Source of the DNA: CATOSP01 sp965197545
Lineage (GTDB): Bacteria; Chloroflexota; Dehalococcoidia; Lucifugimonadales; UBA3495
Direction: 5' to 3'
Length of the DNA: 64,000 nt
NCBI GenBank assembly: GCA_965197545.1
Contig: CBDANJ010000008.1
Span: forward strand, 124,001-188,000
The notes below the pieces were generated by a model. That model had not been told where the DNA came from. It did not search any database and worked only from the letters and a program-made list of their open reading frames with translations. A program made the translations under genes and the position numbers. Position 1 is the first letter of the stretch. Each line of letters begins with the position of its first letter. This document shows, one piece after another, positions 59,023 through 64,000 of this stretch.

Positions 59023-59508
59023 ATGGACGGCTCATTTATCCTGGACTACTTCCTGTTGGTCTCGGTGGCGTCCTGCGGGCTGTACCAGATGGCGGCGGCT
59101 TACAACCGGCTGAGAGGGCTAATGCTGTTGGAGTCTCGCGGTCTCACGTTTCTACTCGGATTGGGGTTGTGGGTTGGAGCGTTCGCCTTCTTCTTCTTGT
59201 CCGAACCTCGAAACGCGCCGGACACAGGGGCCGGGCTTACGGGCAACGAGCAGTTTGGGTATTTTTTCGCCGGAGGAGGCACGGGACTGGCGGTCACCCT
59301 GGCGGCCACTTCGTTGCGGAATTGGGGGATGGGGAAAAGGATTACGCCCAGGGCACACGGCCTTGACACGCTGCGAGAGTCGAATTACGGCAGAGCCCTC
59401 TATTGGAGCCTGTCGCATCTCCTGTATGCGGTGAGGCCGCACCGCAAAGCCAGCCCAAAACCTGGGGAGACCTACGCCGTTGGCGGCCACAGAGACGGTA
59501 ACGGCTAG
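59023..59508 (+). CDS. small membrane protein downstream of plsY
   Basis: ATG 59023 starts a 161-residue protein with three TM segments (FILDYFLLVSVASCGLYQMA, GLTFLLGLGLWVGAFAFFFL, FGYFFAGGGTGLAVTLAATS). A basic tail follows (PRAHGLDTLRESNYGRALYW, AVRPHRKASPKPG). No family is recognised. Tight spacing between plsY and the PAP2-like gene suggests a lipid-related operon. Confidence 0.7.
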   Translation: MDGSFILDYFLLVSVASCGLYQMAAAYNRLRGLMLLESRGLTFLLGLGLWVGAFAFFFLSEPRNAPDTGAGLTGNEQFGYFFAGGGTGLAVTLAATSLRNWGMGKRITPRAHGLDTLRESNYGRALYWSLSHLLYAVRPHRKASPKPGETYAVGGHRDGNG

Positions 59509-59510
59509 CC

Positions 59511-60101
59511 GTGGAAACTGGCCTAGCCGTTGATGCGATGTTGGTTGCCTGGTTGAACCAGGGAGTGGGCGCATCCGCCTTTTTGGATAGATGCGCGTCG
59601 GTAGTGGTCAGCGACTATTTCATCCCATTGACGATGTGCTTCTGGATGCTGGGACTTTGGTTTCGCGGAGAAGAAATTGAGACCAGGGGACGCAACCAGC
59701 GAGGGGTGTTGGCGGCTGCCATCGCCCTTGGGTTCGCGAACCTGGTTGTCTTGATAGTGAACCAATACCTGTTCCGGGAACGGCCCTTCATCTCCATGGA
59801 GTTGGCCAACCTTCTCTACGAGCCGACTGACTCTTCGTTTCCGGCGAACCCGGCGGCCGTGGCGTTCGCCGCCTCCGCCGCGATCTGGCTGGTAAACCGC
59901 CGGGCGGGAGTGGTCTTATTCGGGCTGGCGTCAGTGTGGTGCCTGGCCCGAGTTTACAGCGGCCTCTTTTACCCCAGTGACATACTGGCCGGAGCCTTTA
60001 TTGGGGCGGCCATGGCTTGTTTGATTACCGCGGGGATGAGACGCATTGAACCGGCTCCGGGATGGGTTTTGGCCGGCGCGCGCTTTTTCCACCTGGCCTG
60101 A
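59511..60101 (+). CDS. PAP2-superfamily membrane protein lacking catalytic residues
   Basis: GTG 59511, two bases after the previous stop. The 196 residues have the PAP2 topology of about five TM helices. Its motifs are altered. KxxxxxxRP is NQYLFRERP (Lys to Asn), PSGH is FPANPA (His to Pro) and SRxxxxxHxxxD is ARVYSGLFYPSD (His to Phe). The fold is kept but the acid/base and nucleophile His are gone. It may bind a lipid or isoprenoid phosphate without hydrolysing it. It is in an operon with plsY. Confidence 0.8.
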   Translation: METGLAVDAMLVAWLNQGVGASAFLDRCASVVVSDYFIPLTMCFWMLGLWFRGEEIETRGRNQRGVLAAAIALGFANLVVLIVNQYLFRERPFISMELANLLYEPTDSSFPANPAAVAFAASAAIWLVNRRAGVVLFGLASVWCLARVYSGLFYPSDILAGAFIGAAMACLITAGMRRIEPAPGWVLAGARFFHLA

Positions 60102-60149
60102 ATATGGAGATTCCAATCCGCTGACTGCGACTGACTGTAGGAGAACGAT

Positions 60150-61286
60150 ATGGGCTGGTCCAGGCATCACCCAACGGGACTAATCTACTACGCGCCCCAA
60201 CATTGCTACCGGGGCTATACGCTGACCAACAACTCCAGGGGAAGTCTCTACGCTGACCTCATCGACATGGAAGGGAGAATCTGCCACAGGTGGCACAGCA
60301 GCGAGGGCATTGGCTACGCCCAGCTACTGCCATACGGCAACCTACTGATTCGAACAGCTCCAGCGGAAGACGCGGGAGGCGCGGAGAAAATCGGCGGCTC
60401 ATCGGCGGCCATTTTGGAGTTGGACTGGGACGGCAACGTGGTTTGGGAGTACCGCAACCCCTTGGTGCACCACGATTACGAAAGGCTGCAGAACGGCAAC
60501 ACGCTGGTCCTCCAGTTTGAGCTTTTGTCCAAGGGGTTCACGGAGCAGGTCAGAGGCGGAATGCGTGGCGACGAAGACCCGGAGCAAATGTTCGGCGACC
60601 GGGTGCAGGAGATCACGCCCGAGGGCGCTGTGGTCTACGACTGGAGGGCTTGGGAACACCTAAACTTGGAGGATGACGTCCTCTGTTCATTAGAGGACCG
60701 GGCCGAGTGGACCCATGGCAACTCGCTGAAGGTGACCCCGGAAGGGGACCTGATCGTGAGCTACCGGCTCATCGACCGAGTGGGCATAGTTGACAGAGCA
60801 AGCGGCGATTTCCGTTGGAAATTCGGGAAGGGCGAGTTGGCCCACCCCCATAATCCGACCTACCTGGACAACGGAAACATCCTAATATTCGATAACGGGA
60901 TGCACAGGCCCCGGGCCAGCTTTTCCAGGGTCATCGAGGTAAACCCCGCTACCGACGAGATTGTGTGGGACTACCGGGGGGACCCGGCCTTATCCTTCTA
61001 TAGCCCGGCCACCAGCAGCGCGGACCGGCTTCCCAACGGCAACACGATGATTTGCGAAGGCGGTCCGGGGCGCATCTTCGAGGTGACCCACAACAAAGAG
61101 ATAGTGTGGGAGTACATCTATCCCTTCTTCTCGCCGGGCCGTGTGCAGACGCCGGGGGCCCAGCCGGAATTTAACAACTCCCTGTTCCGCGCTCACCGAT
61201 ACGGTCCGGACTACCCTGGCCTGCAGGGCAGGGACCTGGACCCCGGCCAATACGCCAACCTGAACAGGCTCTACGCTTCCAGGTAG
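60150..61286 (+). CDS. arylsulfotransferase (ASST)-family propeller protein
   Basis: ATG 60150 after GGAG. The 378-residue propeller has LLPYGNLLIR, LELDWDGNVVWEYRNPLVHH, DYERLQNGNTLVLQFE, EWTHGNSLKVTPEGDLIVSY, AHPHNPTYLDNGNILIFDNG and DRLPNGNTMICEGGPGRIFE. This is the blade pattern of ASST proteins, with His at the expected positions (VHHDY, WTHGNS, PHNP). There is no signal peptide, while classical ASST is periplasmic. It may move sulfate between phenolic compounds or simply bind a ligand. Confidence 0.82.
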   Translation: MGWSRHHPTGLIYYAPQHCYRGYTLTNNSRGSLYADLIDMEGRICHRWHSSEGIGYAQLLPYGNLLIRTAPAEDAGGAEKIGGSSAAILELDWDGNVVWEYRNPLVHHDYERLQNGNTLVLQFELLSKGFTEQVRGGMRGDEDPEQMFGDRVQEITPEGAVVYDWRAWEHLNLEDDVLCSLEDRAEWTHGNSLKVTPEGDLIVSYRLIDRVGIVDRASGDFRWKFGKGELAHPHNPTYLDNGNILIFDNGMHRPRASFSRVIEVNPATDEIVWDYRGDPALSFYSPATSSADRLPNGNTMICEGGPGRIFEVTHNKEIVWEYIYPFFSPGRVQTPGAQPEFNNSLFRAHRYGPDYPGLQGRDLDPGQYANLNRLYASR

Positions 61287-61322
61287 GGCGCCCAGTAACG
61301 GGCTAACGCTGGTGGACGCGCC

Positions 61323-61350
61323 TTGCCGGGATGGATGTGGAGTATATAAT
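61323..61350 (+). promoter_or_regulatory. promoter for the MmgE/PrpD gene
   Basis: TTGCCG (61323-61328), a 16-base spacer and TATAAT (61345-61350), 55 bases before ATG 61405. Confidence 0.55.
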
Positions 61351-61404
61351 ATTCACGCCTTGACCTTGGAGATTACCCAATCAGAATAAGATGGAGGCAA
61401 GCTC

Positions 61405-62766
61405 ATGGGAGCGACCGAGAAGATCGCCAAATGGATAGTCGATACCGGGTACGAAGATATTCCCCCCGACGCAATCCGGGTGGCAAATGAGTCATGCTTC
61501 GACCTGTTGGGAGTGATCCTGGCCGGGTCCACCCAGCCGGTAGCCGATATCATTCAGCAGTACGTTACCGGCCAGGGAGGCAATGACGAAGCGACGGTCC
61601 TGGCTTCTGGACAGCGTAGTACTTCCTCACAGGCGGCCTTGGCCAACGGGACGATGGGCCACGCTTTGGACTATGACGACTTCGGCGGGTTCGGACACCC
61701 CACTGTAGCCATATTCCCGGCCCTCTTGGCCCTGGGGGAGAAAACCGGGGCCACCGGGCGGGACCTGCTAGAAGCTTATGTCGTGGGTTGCGAGGTCGGC
61801 CTTGCCCTGCAACACGCCACCAAGTACAACCAAATGGAGAAGGGCTTCCACGCAACCGCGGTCATCGGGCATATGGCCTGTACCGCCGCCTGTGCCAAGC
61901 TGCTGGGCCTGGACGAGCAACAGACCACGATGGCGCTGGGAATGGCGGGTTCGATGGCCGGAGGCTTGATCCACAACTTCGGCACTATGACCAAGCCCCT
62001 GCACGCCGGGTTGGTATGCCGCGACGGCATCACCGCCGCTCAGTTGGGCCAACTGGGTCTTACCGCCGGAGACCACATCATTGAGCATCCCCTGGGATTC
62101 GCCCGCACGGTGCTTGGCCCCGGGATCTACGACCTGGAAGCGATGGCCGACGACCTGGGCAAACCCTTCCGCGTTCAGGACGCGCTGATGATCAAAAAGT
62201 ACCCCTGTTGCGGCGGAAACCATTCCATGCTGGATAGCCTATTCAGCCTGATGCGGGAGCATAATTTCACCTACGATGACGTGGTTAGCGCGGAGGTGGC
62301 CCAACCCTACCTGTCAATCGTGATGATGTACGGCGAACCTGATACCGGATTGCAGGGCAAATTCAGCTCCCAATACGCCGTGGCCGCCGCGTTGGTGGAC
62401 GGCGAGATGGGCATAGAGTCGTATACCGATGAGAAGGTGCAGGAACCCATCATCAAAGAAGCGATGGGGAAGGTGACCCAGCGGGTGGTGCCCAAGGCCG
62501 ATGAGCTATCGGTGGACTTCGACCAAGGGATCCCGGTCAAAATCACCCTGAAGGATGGCCGGGTGCTCGAGCACTCCACCACCAGGCAGAACATCCTGGG
62601 CAGCCAGCACAACCCCTGGGGCTTCGACAACATAAAGGCGAAGTTCGAGGTCAATGCGGCGTTGGCCTTGTCCAGGGAAAGGATCGCCGAGACCGTCGAG
62701 ACCTGGTCCGACATCGCCCAGGTGGGGGACGTTTCGGAGGCCATACGGCGGACGCTGGTATCGTAA
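61405..62766 (+). CDS. MmgE/PrpD family protein
   Basis: GGAGG lies seven bases before ATG 61405. The 453-residue protein has DLLGVILAGSTQPVADIIQQ, AALANGTMGHALDYDDFGGF, GHPTVAIFPALLALGEKTGA, GFHATAVIGHMACTAACAKL, TKPLHAGLVCRDGI and KKYPCCGGNHSMLDSL. These are the two-domain MmgE/PrpD blocks (2-methylcitrate dehydratase/cis-aconitate decarboxylase superfamily). It acts on a tricarboxylate-like or related acid. Together with two PEP-mutase-family lyases in the window, a methylcitrate-type route is conceivable, but no citrate synthase is here. Confidence 0.9.
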   Translation: MGATEKIAKWIVDTGYEDIPPDAIRVANESCFDLLGVILAGSTQPVADIIQQYVTGQGGNDEATVLASGQRSTSSQAALANGTMGHALDYDDFGGFGHPTVAIFPALLALGEKTGATGRDLLEAYVVGCEVGLALQHATKYNQMEKGFHATAVIGHMACTAACAKLLGLDEQQTTMALGMAGSMAGGLIHNFGTMTKPLHAGLVCRDGITAAQLGQLGLTAGDHIIEHPLGFARTVLGPGIYDLEAMADDLGKPFRVQDALMIKKYPCCGGNHSMLDSLFSLMREHNFTYDDVVSAEVAQPYLSIVMMYGEPDTGLQGKFSSQYAVAAALVDGEMGIESYTDEKVQEPIIKEAMGKVTQRVVPKADELSVDFDQGIPVKITLKDGRVLEHSTTRQNILGSQHNPWGFDNIKAKFEVNAALALSRERIAETVETWSDIAQVGDVSEAIRRTLVS

Positions 62767-62811
62767 CGGGCCGTCCGGCTATCTAACTTCGGACAAAAAC
62801 CTGTAAAGCAC

Positions 62812-62841
62812 GAAGGGCGGTGGAATTCTCCACCGCCCTTC
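62812..62841. terminator. hairpin between convergent prpD-like and hicA genes
   Basis: Arms GAAGGGCGGTGGA (62812-62824) and its exact complement (62829-62841) around four bases. There is no long T-run, but it sits between convergent genes, so it is probably a bidirectional terminator. Confidence 0.7.
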
Positions 62842-62854
62842 TCACAATCGGAGG

Positions 62855-63055
62855 CTATACCAACCCCAACCTCGCCAGGTCTTCTACAGTCCATTTTGCT
62901 TGCCGCTCAATAATGCTCCTCAAGGTCTTTAATTCAAAGATGTCTCCTCTCCGTGTGGAGGCAACCGTGACCCTTCGGCCATCGGAGTGAGCATACCGAT
63001 GGTGACTGCCACGTTGTCGGACCGGGTCGAACCTATCCTGTTCCGGTGCATGCAC
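62855..63055 (-). CDS. HicA-family toxin
   Basis: GTG 63055 gives 66 residues: RFDPVRQRGSHHRYAHSDGR (catalytic His in RGSHHR), RVTVASTRRGDIFELKTLRS and IIERQAKWTVEDLARLGLV. Homology extends upstream (RTLTARDIVHAPEQDRF) to about 63082 without an ATG, so the true start may be a rare codon just after the hicB stop. The gene is a ribonuclease toxin, paired with the HicB upstream. Confidence 0.78.
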   Translation of the reverse strand: MHAPEQDRFDPVRQRGSHHRYAHSDGRRVTVASTRRGDIFELKTLRSIIERQAKWTVEDLARLGLV

Positions 63056-63102
63056 GATGTCGCGAGCAGTAAGGGTTCTTAGACGGCTATAGTCAATATT
63101 CC

Positions 63103-63342
63103 TCAGACTGTTATCGCCACGGCAGGTCCATTCGATACCGTCAAGTGGTCTGTAGACGGGAGATCCGAGCCTTCATCTTCAAACTCCTCGACGATCATCG
63201 AGAGGACTTCTCGGATGTATATGAGAGCTTCCTCTTCGGTATAGCCCCAGGTGGAAGCCCCGATTTCCTCCCAATCTGGGAAGAAAGCTCGCCATCCCTC
63301 ACCATCGGGCTCCAGTTCCACATGGAAAAGATAAGTCTTCAA
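63103..63342 (-). CDS. HicB-family antitoxin
   Basis: The 79-residue protein has TYLFHVELEPDGEGWRAFFP, DWEEIGASTWGYTEEEALIY and IREVLSMIVEEFEDEGSDLP, the HicB partial RNase H fold. It precedes hicA, as in the module at 43578. No separate DNA-binding domain is present. Confidence 0.82.
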   Translation of the reverse strand: MKTYLFHVELEPDGEGWRAFFPDWEEIGASTWGYTEEEALIYIREVLSMIVEEFEDEGSDLPSTDHLTVSNGPAVAITV

Positions 63343-63367
63343 GTCAACGCTCCGTAATCTCGCCCCA

Positions 63368-63793
63368 TCACGGCTCGATGCGGACGGTGTCTCCCACCTT
63401 GATCGCGCCTCCGTTCAGGACGATGGCCAGTTGACCTCTGCGGTGGTTGATATCCTCGCGCAAGCCCTGGCGGATGGCGTCCATCTTGCCGCAGGGCTCA
63501 CACTCGCCCACGGCTTCGAGGGTAACGTCGCCGATGAAAAACACCTGACCGGGCTGGACCTGAGAGAGGTCCAGTCCCGTCGTAGTGATGTTCTCCTTGA
63601 TTTGGCCTGGGACCAGCCGGAAATGGTCCAGGGTCTCTTTGTCCATGAATAGGACCTGGCGCATGTTACTCTCGTTGCAACTGCGGTCGCCTTCCAGGCC
63701 CTTGGAAGAGAGGGCAGTCGCCTCGTCGACGGCATGGGATGGGGTCCCTTTTACCCTGGCGATGTGCAGGTTTACGATTGTGCCTTGCTGCAT
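63368..63793 (-). CDS. MOSC-domain protein
   Basis: The 141-residue protein is a stand-alone MOSC domain: GTIVNLHIARVKGTPSHAVD, LEGDRSCNESNMRQVLFMD, ENITTTGLDLSQVQPGQVFF, and GECEPCGKMDAIRQGLRED with the conserved Cys. MOSC proteins bind sulfur or molybdenum cofactor and carry out metal-sulfur transfer. No Moco gene is seen nearby. It runs on the same strand as a partial gene at the window end. Confidence 0.88.
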   Translation of the reverse strand: MQQGTIVNLHIARVKGTPSHAVDEATALSSKGLEGDRSCNESNMRQVLFMDKETLDHFRLVPGQIKENITTTGLDLSQVQPGQVFFIGDVTLEAVGECEPCGKMDAIRQGLREDINHRRGQLAIVLNGGAIKVGDTVRIEP

Positions 63794-63878
63794 GATAGTA
63801 CTGGTTCTCCTTGTTTGATTTCCCGCGCCTGTTCAGGCTGTAGACCCCGGCCCGAGGCAACTGCCCGGCGCGTAGGGT

Positions 63879-63998
63879 CTAGCTCCCGTTCATGAAGAAT
63901 CCGACCATAGTCCCAATGGTGGCAACCCACAGCGCGAGATTGACGATCAGGAGGGTATTGAAACGTGAGCGGATTTCGCGCCGGATCTCCTGGTGTTC
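63879..63998 (-). CDS. C-terminal end of a membrane-anchored protein, cut by window
   Basis: The last 39 residues are visible. A charged stretch (EHQEIRREIRSRFNT) leads into one TM helix (LLIVNLALWVATIGTMVGFF) and MNGS. The gene begins beyond 64000. No family can be given. Confidence 0.55.
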   Translation of the reverse strand, partial: EHQEIRREIRSRFNTLLIVNLALWVATIGTMVGFFMNGS

Positions 63999-64000
63999 CT

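Overview
The window is GC-rich DNA from a bacterium that looks like a member of the Chloroflexota, possibly SAR202/Dehalococcoidia-like. This is inferred from the company of genes, not from a marker: paralogous LLM-class flavin-dependent oxidoreductases, isocitrate lyase/PEP-mutase paralogues, MmgE/PrpD, a HemQ-type chlorite dismutase, many small toxin-antitoxin pairs, Uma2 proteins, and a very large Ig-like/FN3 repeat protein. No rRNA or ribosomal protein gene is present to settle it.

Region 1 (1-31.3 kb) is accessory DNA. It holds an acyltransferase cut by the window edge, a lipoprotein with three META-like domains, an inactivated IS5-family element, an Nmad3-Nmad2 pair linked to modified DNA, and two serine recombinases flanking a PD-(D/E)XK nuclease gene. 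It also holds the giant surface protein (split by a 2-bp insertion), a histidine kinase fused to a response regulator with its own DNA-binding domain, and IS630, IS21 and IS1182 remnants. A NERD-domain protein and a replication-relaxation protein follow. A tyrosine integrase next to tRNA-Ser(GCU) ends the region and is its natural right boundary. Broken genes are frequent here.

Region 2 (31.4-64 kb) is mostly intact and reads as chromosomal backbone. It contains an Lrp/AsnC regulator, a 7Fe ferredoxin, HemQ-like protein, an NHL propeller protein, ComB, an FAD oxidoreductase, two LLM oxidoreductases, an alpha/beta hydrolase and the mnmA-rnhB-yraN housekeeping cluster. After these come two PEP-mutase-family lyases, an SDR, a PQQ-repeat protein, an MFS transporter, IlvE, PlsY, a PAP2-like protein, an arylsulfotransferase-like protein, MmgE/PrpD and a MOSC protein. 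The mix suggests oxidative breakdown of organic acids and organosulfur or amine compounds, but no substrate can be named from sequence.

Between these genes sit five small toxin-antitoxin-like modules: a frameshifted hicAB, vapBC, two hicBA and a PBECR nuclease/DUF2283 pair. There are also tandem Uma2 genes and copies of a short palindromic repeat built on CATTCCCGCGAAAGCGGGAA. Several apparently intact enzymes lack catalytic residues (an alpha/beta hydrolase without its serine, a PAP2 protein without its lysine and both histidines), which are among the most checkable oddities.
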